Shown here one piece after another: positions 26,547-34,488 of a DNA stretch of 64,000 nt (the stretch's first letter is position 1; the number at the start of each line of letters is the position of its first letter). The stretch covers positions 62,001 through 126,000 of the forward strand of contig SUZR01000006.1 in NCBI GenBank assembly GCA_015059845.1. The letters run 5' to 3'. Both the position numbers and the translations under genes were made by a program. The stretch comes from Rikenellaceae bacterium (GTDB lineage Bacteria; Bacteroidota; Bacteroidia; Bacteroidales; Rikenellaceae). The notes beneath the pieces were generated by a model, which was given only the letters and a program-made list of their open reading frames with translations, did no database searches and was not told where the DNA came from.

Positions 26547-27158
26547 ATGAGAAGATTGTTAATTAGCCTTTTAGCCATTGCAACCTTCTTGGGTTGTAGT
26601 AAAAGTGAGGATTGTGATGTAAATCCTGAGGATTATAAAAACGAGGAGACTAATACCTTAGAAGAAGAGGATAACGTCTGTGCTGATGTTTTAGTGGATT
26701 TGGCTCCAATTATGATGTATGTCTATGTACAGAATGATAACGGTGTGGATTTACTTAATCCTAATACGGAATCCTCGATAGATGTGTCGGCAATATCGCT
26801 TCAATACAAAGATAAAAATTATAGCGTAACTAATGGGTATAGCACGACTACGCGTGCATATATGGCTTCCTTTAACGGCGTAACATTAAAAGTAGATTCG
26901 CAGGGTAGGTATTTTCTGTCAATTGGAGAATGGAATGCCGATGACGATGCTGAATATACGGAAATAAGTCTGGATTGGGGTGACGGAACAAAAGATACAT
27001 TTGGATTTACAAATGACGTTACTTTTAATGCTACATATCGTAACGATGCCGAGCATAATTACGGCTATACATTTAAGCGCAAAACCTATTATAACGGTGA
27101 TGAGGTTGATGCGATAAGTGGAAATTCTCCTATTTTTAAGTTTGTAATTACTAAATAA
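26547..27158 (+). CDS. Putative lipoprotein, unknown family
   Basis: 203 residues. Signal peptide with lipobox (ATFLGC, Cys17), so it should be lipidated and anchored in the envelope. After a Glu/Asp-rich stretch (about 20-45), the mature part contains YVYVQNDNGVDLLNPNTESS, a motif that recurs in the next gene, then ISLQYKDKNY and a beta-rich C-terminus with ISLDWGDGTKDTFGFTNDV. It is AT-rich compared with neighbouring genes. A TAACTTTA box at 26502-26509 may be the promoter. No enzyme motif is seen; a beta-sandwich surface protein is the best guess. Confidence 0.72.
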   Translation: MRRLLISLLAIATFLGCSKSEDCDVNPEDYKNEETNTLEEEDNVCADVLVDLAPIMMYVYVQNDNGVDLLNPNTESSIDVSAISLQYKDKNYSVTNGYSTTTRAYMASFNGVTLKVDSQGRYFLSIGEWNADDDAEYTEISLDWGDGTKDTFGFTNDVTFNATYRNDAEHNYGYTFKRKTYYNGDEVDAISGNSPIFKFVITK

Positions 27159-27168
27159 TGATTGTGTT

Positions 27169-27798
27169 ATGAGAAGATTTTGGTTTGTTTTGAGTTTGAC
27201 TCTCTTTTCGTTAGTGATTACTGCCTGCGAGAAGTTGGAGTTTGATCCAGATAATCCCTATGGATATTTTGAGCAGTTTATACATAGAAAACTGCCGAAG
27301 CATTTGCCCGAGCATTGGTTTTTTGATGATGGTAACGATGTTGGTTTTGGCTATAGCTATAGGGCAAATTCGTGTGTTATATATTTTTTAGATGAACAGG
27401 GAAATAATCTTATAAATCCAGATGATAGAAGCACGTGGCCGGTGCCGTGTTATAAGGATGAGTATGTCGCTGATCCCGATTCGTTTTATGATGATTATTA
27501 TTTACATTCACCTCGTAGTAACCGCTATATGCTGTTTGCGCCTGTCGAAGGTCGGCATATAATGACTTATCCTTTGCGTTTCCGAGGTCGAGATTATGAG
27601 ATAAAGTTTGAGTATTTGTACACCGATAAAGGTATTTCAGGAGGTTCGGGAATGTATGCTAATATTTTTAGGTGTAAACTCGAAGATCGTTTTATATTTT
27701 CGGATTTCGAGAATCCTCAGAAGAAAAATATAATAGTAGTTCTCGATAAAGATGGTGATATTGTTTCGCTGCAAAGAGAGGAAGTAGAAAAAATGTAA
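27169..27798 (+). CDS. Putative lipoprotein, distant relative of the preceding gene
   Basis: 209 residues. Signal peptide with lipobox (LVITAC, Cys20). The start follows the previous stop by 10 bases. The segment VIYFLDEQGNNLINPDDRST corresponds to YVYVQNDNGVDLLNPNTESS of the upstream lipoprotein, so both likely carry the same beta fold. The C-terminus ends FSDFENPQKKNIIVVLDKDG and a short tail. The codon use is AT-rich (TAT, GAT, AAA), unlike the flanking ligA and purA, as for its partner. Function unknown. A strong terminator follows at 27812. Confidence 0.72.
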   Translation: MRRFWFVLSLTLFSLVITACEKLEFDPDNPYGYFEQFIHRKLPKHLPEHWFFDDGNDVGFGYSYRANSCVIYFLDEQGNNLINPDDRSTWPVPCYKDEYVADPDSFYDDYYLHSPRSNRYMLFAPVEGRHIMTYPLRFRGRDYEIKFEYLYTDKGISGGSGMYANIFRCKLEDRFIFSDFENPQKKNIIVVLDKDGDIVSLQREEVEKM

Positions 27799-27811
27799 AT
27801 TGATAGTGTAT

Positions 27812-27841
27812 GCGGCATCCTGACGGGTGCCGCGTTTTTTT
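27812..27841 (+). terminator. Rho-independent terminator after lipoprotein pair
   Basis: A stem GCGGCATCC (27812-27820) / GGGTGCCGC (27825-27833) with one wobble and a TGAC loop, then GTTTTTTTT. Confidence 0.92.
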
Positions 27842-27927
27842 TGTATTAAATACACCACCGAGAAAGATATTTCCGCCACAAAAGCGAAGTTTTAATAACC
27901 TGTTGATAAATTCCGCCGACAAAATAG

Positions 27928-27956
27928 TTGCGGATAGAAAAAAATGAGTACCTTTG
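27928..27956 (+). promoter_or_regulatory. purA promoter
   Basis: TTG (27928-27930), an 18-base spacer, then TACCTTTG (27949-27956). The ATG is 39 bases further down. No purine riboswitch or PUR-box-like signal is visible in the short leader. Confidence 0.72.
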
Positions 27957-27995
27957 AGTGCAAAAAATGTCTTTTGCATTAATGCTAACATATAA

Positions 27996-29264
27996 ATGAA
28001 AAAAGTAGATGTAGTTCTCGGATTGCAGTGGGGTGACGAAGGCAAGGGTAAGGTTGTCGATGTGTTGACACCTAACTATACTGTCGTAGCGCGCTTCCAG
28101 GGCGGTCCTAACGCCGGCCACTCGTTGCATTTCGGCGATAAGAGTTTTGTGTTGCGAACTGTACCTTCGGGTATCTTCCGCGATGGTTCTATCAATATTA
28201 TAGGTAACGGTGTGGTTGTTGACCCCGTGAGCCTTACCGAGGAGTTGCAGAATATCGCAGCGCAGGGTATTCCCGTGAAGGAGAAGTTGCTTATCTCGAA
28301 GAAAGCACACATCATCCTTCCCACACACCGTATGTTGGACGCTGCCAGCGAGGCAGCCAAGGGTAAGTCGAAAATCGGCTCTACGTTGAAGGGTATCGGT
28401 CCGACTTATATGGATAAGACAGGCCGTAACGGTTTGCGCTTTGGTGATGTGCTGGCGGAGGATTTCATCGACCGTTATAATAAGTTGAAGAGTAAGCACG
28501 TTGAGATGCTCTCACAGTACGAAGGCTTCGAGTACGACGTAACAGAGTACGAGAAGACCTGGATGGAGGGTATCGAGTATCTGCGTGGCTTCCAGTTTAT
28601 CGATAGCGAGCACGTAGTAAACAAATATATTGACGAGGATGTGCCCATCTTGGCCGAGGGTGCGCAGGGTTCGTTGCTGGATGTGGACTTTGGTACCTAT
28701 CCGTTCGTTACCTCGTCGAATACCGTATGTGCTGGAGTATGTACCGGTCTGGGTGTCGCGCCCACAAAGATCGGCGACGTGTACGGTATTTTCAAAGCCT
28801 ACTGCACACGCGTAGGTAGCGGTCCTTTCCCCACAGAGCTCTTTGATGAGGTAGGTGAGGAGTTGCGCCGTATCGGTCACGAGTTTGGTGCTGTTACAGG
28901 TCGTCCGCGTCGTTGCGGTTGGCTCGACCTGGTGGCGCTGAAGTATGCGGTTATGGTTGACGGTGTTACCCAGTTGATTATGATGAAGTCGGACGTTATG
29001 AACGACTTCGACACCATTAAGGTTGCTACCGCTTACCGTGTTGACGGTGAATTGGTCGATTACTTCCCCTATGAGGTTACGGGCAACGTTGAGCCTGTAT
29101 ATACTGAGTTCAAGGGTTGGAAGAGCGATATTTGCAAGGTTCGTTGCTATGAGGATTTCCCCGCAGAGTTCAAGGCGTATGTCGAGTTCATTGAGAAGCA
29201 GACAGGTGTGCCCGTGAAGATTATCTCGGTAGGTCCCGACCGTGACGAAACTATCATACGATAG
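27996..29264 (+). CDS. purA: Adenylosuccinate synthase
   Basis: 422 residues, full length. It joins IMP and aspartate with GTP hydrolysis, the first step from IMP to AMP. GTP-binding loop GDEGKGK (13-19), the IMP/Mg region GGPNAGHSLHFGDKSFVLRT (about 34-55), GIGPTYMDKTGRNGLRFGD (about 128-147), and TGRPRRCGWLDL in the C-terminal third are all standard. It stands alone between its own promoter and a 192-base gap to etfB, with no obvious terminator. The purC gene of the same pathway is at 42951-43895. Confidence 0.97.
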   Translation: MKKVDVVLGLQWGDEGKGKVVDVLTPNYTVVARFQGGPNAGHSLHFGDKSFVLRTVPSGIFRDGSINIIGNGVVVDPVSLTEELQNIAAQGIPVKEKLLISKKAHIILPTHRMLDAASEAAKGKSKIGSTLKGIGPTYMDKTGRNGLRFGDVLAEDFIDRYNKLKSKHVEMLSQYEGFEYDVTEYEKTWMEGIEYLRGFQFIDSEHVVNKYIDEDVPILAEGAQGSLLDVDFGTYPFVTSSNTVCAGVCTGLGVAPTKIGDVYGIFKAYCTRVGSGPFPTELFDEVGEELRRIGHEFGAVTGRPRRCGWLDLVALKYAVMVDGVTQLIMMKSDVMNDFDTIKVATAYRVDGELVDYFPYEVTGNVEPVYTEFKGWKSDICKVRCYEDFPAEFKAYVEFIEKQTGVPVKIISVGPDRDETIIR

Positions 29265-29456
29265 ATATATTAAAACGGATGAATGCCCGAATAAGGCTTT
29301 CAGTCGCATTTGTTCTACAAGGAGTTCACTTAGTCGCGTAAGTTGTTCTTTTTGATAGATGAGTGCCGATTGGATGTACTATTTCGTGCATTTTTCCGTA
29401 TATAGAGGTGGATTTGCTGTCGCGGTGAATCCCTTAAACTAACCAATTTTAGACTA

Positions 29457-30335
29457 ATGGACAAAGCATTAAAAATTGTTGTATTGGCCAAGCAGGTGCC
29501 TGATACCCGCAATGTGGGTAAGGATGCTATGACCCCCGAGGGTACTGTCAATCGCGCTGCGTTGCCTGCTATTTTCAATCCCGAAGATTTGAATGCCTTG
29601 GAGTTGGCACTTCGCCTCAAGGAGGAGTGCGTAGGCTCTACCGTGCATATTCTTACTATGGGCCCGTTCCGTGCTGCCGACATTATTCGTGACGCTATGT
29701 TCCGTGGCGCCGATGGCGGTTATCTGTTGACAGACCGCAAGTTCGCTGGTTCGGATACGCTGGCTACCTCTTATGCCCTTTCGTGTGCGCTTAAGAAGAT
29801 TGGCGCCGATGTAATCATTGCAGGCCGTCAGGCTATCGATGGCGATACCGCTCAGGTAGGTCCTCAGGTTGCCGAGAAACTGGGCTTGCCTCAGGTTACC
29901 TATGCCGAGCAGATTGAGCAGGTTAAGGAGTCGTCGATGATTATCCGCCGCCGCTTGGAGCGTGGTGTGGAGAGCGTCGAGTGTCCTATTCCCGCAGTTA
30001 TTACCGTTAACTCATCAGCTCCTGAGGTGCGTCCCCAGAATGCACGTCTGGTGATGAAGTATAAGTATGCTATGATTCCTACCGAGGTTGCTGCCGACGC
30101 GGAGTCATTGGCCGCTAAGATGGTTGCTGAGCACGATTATTTGAAGATTGTGGAGCTTACCGTTAACGATATCGTATGCGATGAGCAGCAGCTGGGTCTT
30201 ACAGGCTCACCCACGAAGGTGAAGAAGATTGAGAATGTTGTCTTCCAGTCTAAAGAGGCTAAGCGCCTGAACTCGTCGGACGAGGATATCAATAATCTTA
30301 TGGTTGAACTTATTGCGAGCCACACGCTCGGTTAA
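29457..30335 (+). CDS. etfB: Electron transfer flavoprotein beta subunit (EtfB/FixA)
   Basis: 292 residues. It begins KIVVLAKQVPDTRNVGKDAM with FNPEDLNALELALRLKE, the EtfB adenine-nucleotide domain pattern, and contains IIAGRQAIDGDTAQVGPQVA, a strong family signature for the AMP-binding loop. EtfAB is a heterodimer that carries electrons from acyl-CoA dehydrogenases through its FAD. It is 15 bases before etfA and part of an etfB-etfA-acd operon. Slightly longer than E. coli FixA (256), as expected for the bacterial Etf group that includes butyryl-CoA dehydrogenase partners. Whether it bifurcates electrons cannot be told from sequence alone. Confidence 0.95.
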   Translation: MDKALKIVVLAKQVPDTRNVGKDAMTPEGTVNRAALPAIFNPEDLNALELALRLKEECVGSTVHILTMGPFRAADIIRDAMFRGADGGYLLTDRKFAGSDTLATSYALSCALKKIGADVIIAGRQAIDGDTAQVGPQVAEKLGLPQVTYAEQIEQVKESSMIIRRRLERGVESVECPIPAVITVNSSAPEVRPQNARLVMKYKYAMIPTEVAADAESLAAKMVAEHDYLKIVELTVNDIVCDEQQLGLTGSPTKVKKIENVVFQSKEAKRLNSSDEDINNLMVELIASHTLG

Positions 30336-30350
30336 TCGAAAGGAGGAGAT

Positions 30351-31370
30351 ATGAATAATATATTTGTATATATCGAGCTCGAGGAGGGCACGATTGCCGA
30401 TGTGAGTCTGGAGCTCTTGACCAAGGGTCGTGAGTTGGCCGATAAGTTGGGCGTTAAGTTGGAGGCTGTGGTTATGGGCCACAATGTCGCAGGCGTGGAG
30501 AAGGAGCTTGCGAAGTATGGTGCTGATACGGTATGGGTTGCCGATGATGCAATTTTTGCCCCCTTCCGCACTCTGCCTCACACCTCTACAATGTGTGGTT
30601 TGATTAAGACCGAGCAGCCTCAGATTGTTTTGTTTGGTGCTACACCCGTAGGCCGCGACTTTGCACCGCGTGTATCGTCGGCTCTGCATAGCGGATTGAC
30701 AGCCGACTGTACGCAGCTGGAGATTGGTCCCCATAAGGATGCTAAGACGGGTAAGGAGTACGAGAATCTGTTGTATCAGATTCGTCCCGCATTTGGTGGT
30801 AATATCATCGCTACTATCGTGAATCCCGACTGCCGTCCCCAGATGGCAACCGTGCGCGAGGGTGTGATGCGTAAGCAGGAGTGTGCCGTAGCAGCAGCTG
30901 CAGAGGTTAAAGCTATCGCTTGGAGAGAGTATATCTCGGAGGCTGATTTGGCCGTTACCATTATCGACCGCCAGATGGAGGAGCGTAAGATTAATATCAA
31001 GGGTGCGAGCGTTATCGTAGCTGGTGGTTACGGTATGGGCTCGAAGGAGGGCTTTAAGCTCTGCCACGACTTGGCCGAGGTGCTTGGCGGTGAGGTAGGT
31101 GCTTCACGTGCTGCCGTAGATGCTGGTTTTACTGAGCACGAGCGTCAGATTGGCCAGACGGGTGTTACCGTTCGTCCTAAGTTGTATATCGCTTGCGGTA
31201 TCTCAGGACAGATTCAGCACACAGCAGGTATGGACCAGTCGTCGATGATTATCTCTATTAACAGCGACCCCGAGGCACCGATTAACAAGATTGCCGACTA
31301 CGCTATCACGGGTAAGGTTGAGGAGATTATCCCCAAGATGATTAAGTATTACAAACAAAACTCAAAGTAA
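30351..31370 (+). CDS. etfA: Electron transfer flavoprotein alpha subunit (EtfA/FixB)
   Basis: 339 residues. The C-terminal FAD domain shows SRAAVDAGFTEHERQIGQTG, then VRPKLYIACGISGQIQHTAGM, and INSDPEAPINKIADYAITGK, the standard EtfA FAD-binding set. The N-terminal half carries LFGATPVGRDFAPRVSSALHSGL, then TADCTQLEI. The stop of etfB is 15 bases upstream, with an AGGAGG-like sequence (AAAGGAGGAGATATG) just before the start, one of the few Shine-Dalgarno-like sites in the window. The acyl-CoA dehydrogenase follows by 3 bases. Together the three form the classical module for flavin-based oxidation or reduction of acyl-CoA. Confidence 0.96.
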   Translation: MNNIFVYIELEEGTIADVSLELLTKGRELADKLGVKLEAVVMGHNVAGVEKELAKYGADTVWVADDAIFAPFRTLPHTSTMCGLIKTEQPQIVLFGATPVGRDFAPRVSSALHSGLTADCTQLEIGPHKDAKTGKEYENLLYQIRPAFGGNIIATIVNPDCRPQMATVREGVMRKQECAVAAAAEVKAIAWREYISEADLAVTIIDRQMEERKINIKGASVIVAGGYGMGSKEGFKLCHDLAEVLGGEVGASRAAVDAGFTEHERQIGQTGVTVRPKLYIACGISGQIQHTAGMDQSSMIISINSDPEAPINKIADYAITGKVEEIIPKMIKYYKQNSK

Positions 31371-31373
31371 ACG

Positions 31374-33098
31374 ATGGCTAATTTCTTTTTAGATAATAAA
31401 GATTTGCAGTACCACCTTGAGCATCCGTTGATGCGCAAGATTGTGGAGCTGAAGGAGCGTAATTTTTCGGAGAAGGCTCTCTACGACTACGCACCCCAGA
31501 ATTTTGAGGACGCTATGGACTCTTATCGTCGTGTGATGGAGATTGTCGGCAGTGTTTGTGGAGATGTCATTGCCCCCAATGCTGAGGGCGTGGATAAGGA
31601 GGGCCCTCGCGTTGAGAACGACCGCGTGATTTACGCTTCGGGTACGGTTGAGAATATGAAGGCTGTGAATGCTGCTGGCTTGAGCGGTCTTACGCTTCCT
31701 CGCCGCTTCAAGGGATTGAACTTCCCCTTGTTGTGCTTCGTTATGGCAAATGAGATGGTATCACGTGCCGATGCCAGCTTCGAGAATATCTGGGGCTTGC
31801 AGGATTGTGCCGAGACCCTGAATGAGTTTGCTTCCGAGGAGCAGAAGATGAAGTACCTGACGTGGGTTAGCGAGGGTGCAACCTGCGCTATGGACCTCAC
31901 CGAGCCCGATGCAGGCTCTGACCTTGGTGCTGTGATGTTGAAGGCTACGTGGTCGGAGGAGCGTCAGACGTGGTTGCTGAACGGCGTTAAGCGTTTCATT
32001 ACCAACGGTGATGGCGATGTGTCGCTGGTTTTGGCTCGTACTGAGGAGGGCACGAAGGATGCGCGTGGTTTGTCAATGCTCGTGTATGATAAGCGTAACG
32101 GCGGAATGAAGGTGCGCCGTATCGAGAATAAGCTCGGTATCAAGGGCTCACCCACCTGCGAGTTGGTGTTTACCGACGCCCCCGCAGAGTTGGTAGGTGA
32201 CCGCAAGATGGGTCTTATCAAGTACGTTATGTCGTTGATGAACGCTGCACGTCTGGGTATCGGTGCGCAGTCGGTAGGTCTTTGTGAGGCTGCTTACCGC
32301 GAGGCGTTGAAGTATGCTCACGAGCGTCAGCAGTTCGGCAAGGATATCATTAAGTTCCCCGCAATCTCGGAGATGCTGACCAATATGCGCGCTCGCCTGC
32401 GTGGCGCACGTGCGTTGTTGTATGAGACATCACGTTTTGTGGAGATTTACAAGCAGTACACCCACATCTCGCACGAGCGTTCGCTGGAGTCGGAGGAGCG
32501 TCAGGAGATGAAGTTCTACAACCGTCTGGCTGATGGCTTTACGCCGCTTGTTAAACTCTTCGCTTCGGAGTATGCTAACTCGTTGGCGTACGATGCAATC
32601 CAGATTCACGGTGGCTCAGGCTTTATGAAGGACTACGCTTGCGAGCGTCTGTATCGTGATGCACGTATTATGAATATCTACGAGGGTACCTCTCAGTTGC
32701 AGGTTGTGGCGGCTATCAACGCCGTTACGAAGGGCACGTTTATGGAGCAGATTTCGCGCTATGAGCAGCAGGAGTACTCGGAGGCTATGCAGCCCGTTGT
32801 GGAGAAACTGAAGGCTCTGCGCACACGTGTAGAGGCTATGGTTGCGCGTGTTGAGGAGATTAGCAAGGAGGCTGCGCAGTTCAAGGATTTCCACGCGCGT
32901 CGCTTGGTGGAGAGCGTAGGCCATATCATCATCACCTATCTGTTGGCTCATCAGGCCAGCGAGGTGGAGGAGTATGCCGCCGATGCTAAGGTGTTCGCTA
33001 AGTTGGCCGAGGCATATATCATTGGTGCTGAGGCTTACGTGATGAACTCTACGGCCGACGATGTGGCTCTTATCTCTCAGGTGCAGGAACAGTTCTAA
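31374..33098 (+). CDS. Acyl-CoA dehydrogenase family protein
   Basis: 574 residues. The acyl-CoA dehydrogenase core runs to about residue 440: CAMDLTEPDAGSDLGAVMLK (FAD-binding TEP.AGSD), FITNGDGDVSLVLARTEEGT, RQQFGKDIIKFPAISEM, YDAIQIHGGSGFMKDYACER, and the catalytic Glu in MNIYEGTSQLQVVAAI. The extra C-terminal about 130 residues are helical (FMEQISRYEQQEYSEAMQPV, VEEISKEAAQFKDFHARRLV) and typical of the long Bacteroidota branch. It is 3 bases after etfA, so electrons pass to EtfAB. Substrate chain length is unknown; short-chain (butyryl-CoA-like) is plausible but not shown. Confidence 0.9.
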   Translation: MANFFLDNKDLQYHLEHPLMRKIVELKERNFSEKALYDYAPQNFEDAMDSYRRVMEIVGSVCGDVIAPNAEGVDKEGPRVENDRVIYASGTVENMKAVNAAGLSGLTLPRRFKGLNFPLLCFVMANEMVSRADASFENIWGLQDCAETLNEFASEEQKMKYLTWVSEGATCAMDLTEPDAGSDLGAVMLKATWSEERQTWLLNGVKRFITNGDGDVSLVLARTEEGTKDARGLSMLVYDKRNGGMKVRRIENKLGIKGSPTCELVFTDAPAELVGDRKMGLIKYVMSLMNAARLGIGAQSVGLCEAAYREALKYAHERQQFGKDIIKFPAISEMLTNMRARLRGARALLYETSRFVEIYKQYTHISHERSLESEERQEMKFYNRLADGFTPLVKLFASEYANSLAYDAIQIHGGSGFMKDYACERLYRDARIMNIYEGTSQLQVVAAINAVTKGTFMEQISRYEQQEYSEAMQPVVEKLKALRTRVEAMVARVEEISKEAAQFKDFHARRLVESVGHIIITYLLAHQASEVEEYAADAKVFAKLAEAYIIGAEAYVMNSTADDVALISQVQEQF

Positions 33099-33181
33099 TA
33101 AGATAGTCAAGGACTATTTTTTAAAATAAGAGGGTGTTAATCGCTTTAGAAATTCCTCTTGTGACAATAGATAAATAAATG

Positions 33182-33215
33182 ACTCGTCTAATCGAATGGT
33201 TAGGCGAGTTTTTTT
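33182..33215 (+). terminator. Rho-independent terminator after the etf operon
   Basis: A 10-bp stem ACTCGTCTAA (33182-33191) / TTAGGCGAGT (33200-33209) with one GT pair, an 8-base loop, and seven T residues. Confidence 0.93.
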
Positions 33216-33256
33216 ATAAAAATCAGGGCCGACCCGCAGGCCGACCCCTTGTGCGA

Positions 33257-33586
33257 TTACTTGCGTAGGATTTCGTCTACAAACGAGCCGAGATACCTCA
33301 ATGCAACCTTATACCCGTTGCGGACTGCAAACGCCACGTCATATATGGTATCCAGCCTATCCTTAACGTAGAGAATAGATTGTCTGACGGACAAAACATA
33401 TATGAGCCACGCCACAAACGTGAAGAATCCGCCCACGATAAGTGTAGCCCACGTGGCCGAGCCGATAAGTTCGGTGAGCCACATAACAAGTGTTGCAATC
33501 ATCATTATCAGAGCTATAGCGGTTGCCACAGCAAAGAATACGAGAGGAGCTAACACCGAGCGGGATTGAAGTTTGTTGTCGTCCAT
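33257..33586 (-). CDS. Small holin-like membrane protein
   Basis: 109 residues with two transmembrane helices (about 11-36 and 43-66), a charged N-terminus and a helical, basic C-terminal tail (SILYVKDRLDTIYDVAFAVR). This resembles the phage-holin-superfamily III-like/Actinobacterial Holin-X proteins encoded next to YtxH genes in Bacteroidota, which are chromosomal envelope proteins and not phage. It lies 20 bases downstream of the 55-residue YtxH-like gene. Function unknown; the only firm statement is a two-helix membrane protein. Confidence 0.68.
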   Translation of the reverse strand: MDDNKLQSRSVLAPLVFFAVATAIALIMMIATLVMWLTELIGSATWATLIVGGFFTFVAWLIYVLSVRQSILYVKDRLDTIYDVAFAVRNGYKVALRYLGSFVDEILRK

Positions 33587-33606
33587 AATGAGGTGCTGGC
33601 AGGTGA

Positions 33607-33774
33607 CTACTTATCGTCGCAGTGGCAACGAATCTTCTCAGCTTCGTGGTCAACGTAATCGCGAATCTTGTTGCGCAGCTCAGGACCCGACTGAGGAGTT
33701 ACGAGCATAGTGACAACCGAGCCGACGAGCATACCGCCCAAAAATGATACAAGAGTACAAACCGAATGTTTCAT
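33607..33774 (-). CDS. YtxH-like small membrane protein (55 aa)
   Basis: A short frame read directly from the minus strand: ATG at 33774, TAG at 33607, giving 55 residues. It begins MKHSVCTLVSFLGGMLVGSV, one glycine-rich membrane helix with GGMLVGSVV spacing, followed by the YtxH hallmark TPQSGPELRNKIRDYVDHE and a Cys/His tail (IRCHCDDK). YtxH-like proteins are stress-induced membrane proteins of uncertain role. It is 20 bases upstream of the holin-like gene, so the two are likely one unit. Confidence 0.8.
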   Translation of the reverse strand: MKHSVCTLVSFLGGMLVGSVVTMLVTPQSGPELRNKIRDYVDHEAEKIRCHCDDK

Positions 33775-33809
33775 AACGCATTTTAATTTTTAGAATTCAT
33801 CTGTCAAAG

Positions 33810-33840
33810 TTGCAAAATCCGCGCCATAAGGATATATTTG
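33810..33840 (+). promoter_or_regulatory. Promoter of the SLOG-family gene
   Basis: TTG (33810-33812), a 20-base spacer, TATATTTG (33833-33840), 26 bases before the ATG. The same 92-base gap must also hold the YtxH promoter on the other strand. Confidence 0.68.
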
Positions 33841-33865
33841 TAGGTAGTAATAACTCTTTTTTGTT

Positions 33866-34378
33866 ATGAGCGAGTCAATCTCTGTAATGGAGTCAATAAG
33901 GCATTGTACGGCAGCCTTTACGGGCCATCGTAAGTATGGCGGTGAGGCCGATGATGAGCTACGTCTTGTCGTTCAGGACCTCTATAACCGAGGAATAACC
34001 CGTTTCCTGTGCGGTATGTCGTGGGGCTTTGACCTTGCGGCAGGGCGATGTGTAGCAGAGTTTAAGCAGGAACACCCTTACGTGGAACTTGTGGCTGTGG
34101 AGCCTTTTGAGGGCTTTAGAGAGCTGTTCTCGGGCGATGCGGCACGCCTGTATGATGAGGTGCTGGCGGCGGCCGACTACCGAGTTGTGGTGTGTGATAA
34201 CGAGCGAGGAGCCTATATGCTGCGCAATGATTATCTCGTGGATAATGCTACGCTCGTAGTGGCGTGGTATAATAACATCCCGCGCGGAGGCACAGCCTAC
34301 ACCGTGCGTCGTGCCCGCAAATGCCACGTCGAAGTAGTAAACCTATATCCCGACCCGCAACTCGACCTGGAGTTTTAA
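33866..34378 (+). CDS. SLOG-superfamily protein (YpsA/DUF1273-like)
   Basis: 170 residues. The fold signature is clear: TAAFTGHRKYGG near the N-terminus, LCGMSWGFDLAAGRCVAEFK in the middle (the GM..G.D..A nucleotide-loop motif), and ATLVVAWYNNIPRGGTAYTV near the C-terminus. These are the Rossmann-like nucleotide-binding motifs of the SLOG/YpsA (DUF1273) group. SLOG proteins bind nucleotide-like ligands and are often sensors. It is a single-domain form with no effector fusion. A TPR or PRTase partner, as seen in conflict systems, is absent, so I would not call it defence-related. Confidence 0.85.
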   Translation: MSESISVMESIRHCTAAFTGHRKYGGEADDELRLVVQDLYNRGITRFLCGMSWGFDLAAGRCVAEFKQEHPYVELVAVEPFEGFRELFSGDAARLYDEVLAAADYRVVVCDNERGAYMLRNDYLVDNATLVVAWYNNIPRGGTAYTVRRARKCHVEVVNLYPDPQLDLEF

Positions 34379-34392
34379 TCAGAGTAAAGAAA

Positions 34393-34422
34393 CTCTCTAA
34401 CAAGGCTCTTGTTGTACAATTT
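34393..34422 (+). repeat. Deletion derivative of the structured repeat (copy D)
   Basis: The left end CTAACAAGGCT (34397-34407) is joined directly to the right end CTTGTTGTACAATTT (34408-34422); the 85-90-base centre is missing. It forms the hairpin AACAAG-GCT-CTTGTT. It lies 14 bases after the SLOG gene stop, in the same orientation as copies A-C. Confidence 0.6.
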
Positions 34423-34430
34423 CTCAAAAA

Positions 34431-34467
34431 AAAAGAGGGTGCTAACTGATTGTTAGACACCCTTTTT
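34431..34467. terminator. Bidirectional terminator between SLOG gene and HerA-like gene
   Basis: GAGGGTGCTAAC (34435-34446) pairs with GTTAGACACCC (34452-34462) with a bulge; A residues precede the stem and five T residues follow, so it serves both convergent genes. Confidence 0.85.
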
Positions 34468-34488
34468 ATGTTTTGCTGAAAAGAGGGA

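Noticed and set aside
29265..29456. Possible further copy of the structured repeat after purA (CACTTAGTCGCGTAAGTTG)
   Set aside because: There is an ACTTA/TAAGT hairpin, but the inverted ends and the CTGCGG core are missing, so the similarity is too weak.
33257..33774. Prophage remnant (holin-like protein)
   Set aside because: No other phage gene is present, and holin-like/YtxH pairs are chromosomal envelope genes in Bacteroidota.
33866..34378. SLOG protein as part of an anti-phage system
   Set aside because: It is a single-domain YpsA-like protein without an effector, toxin or nuclease neighbour.
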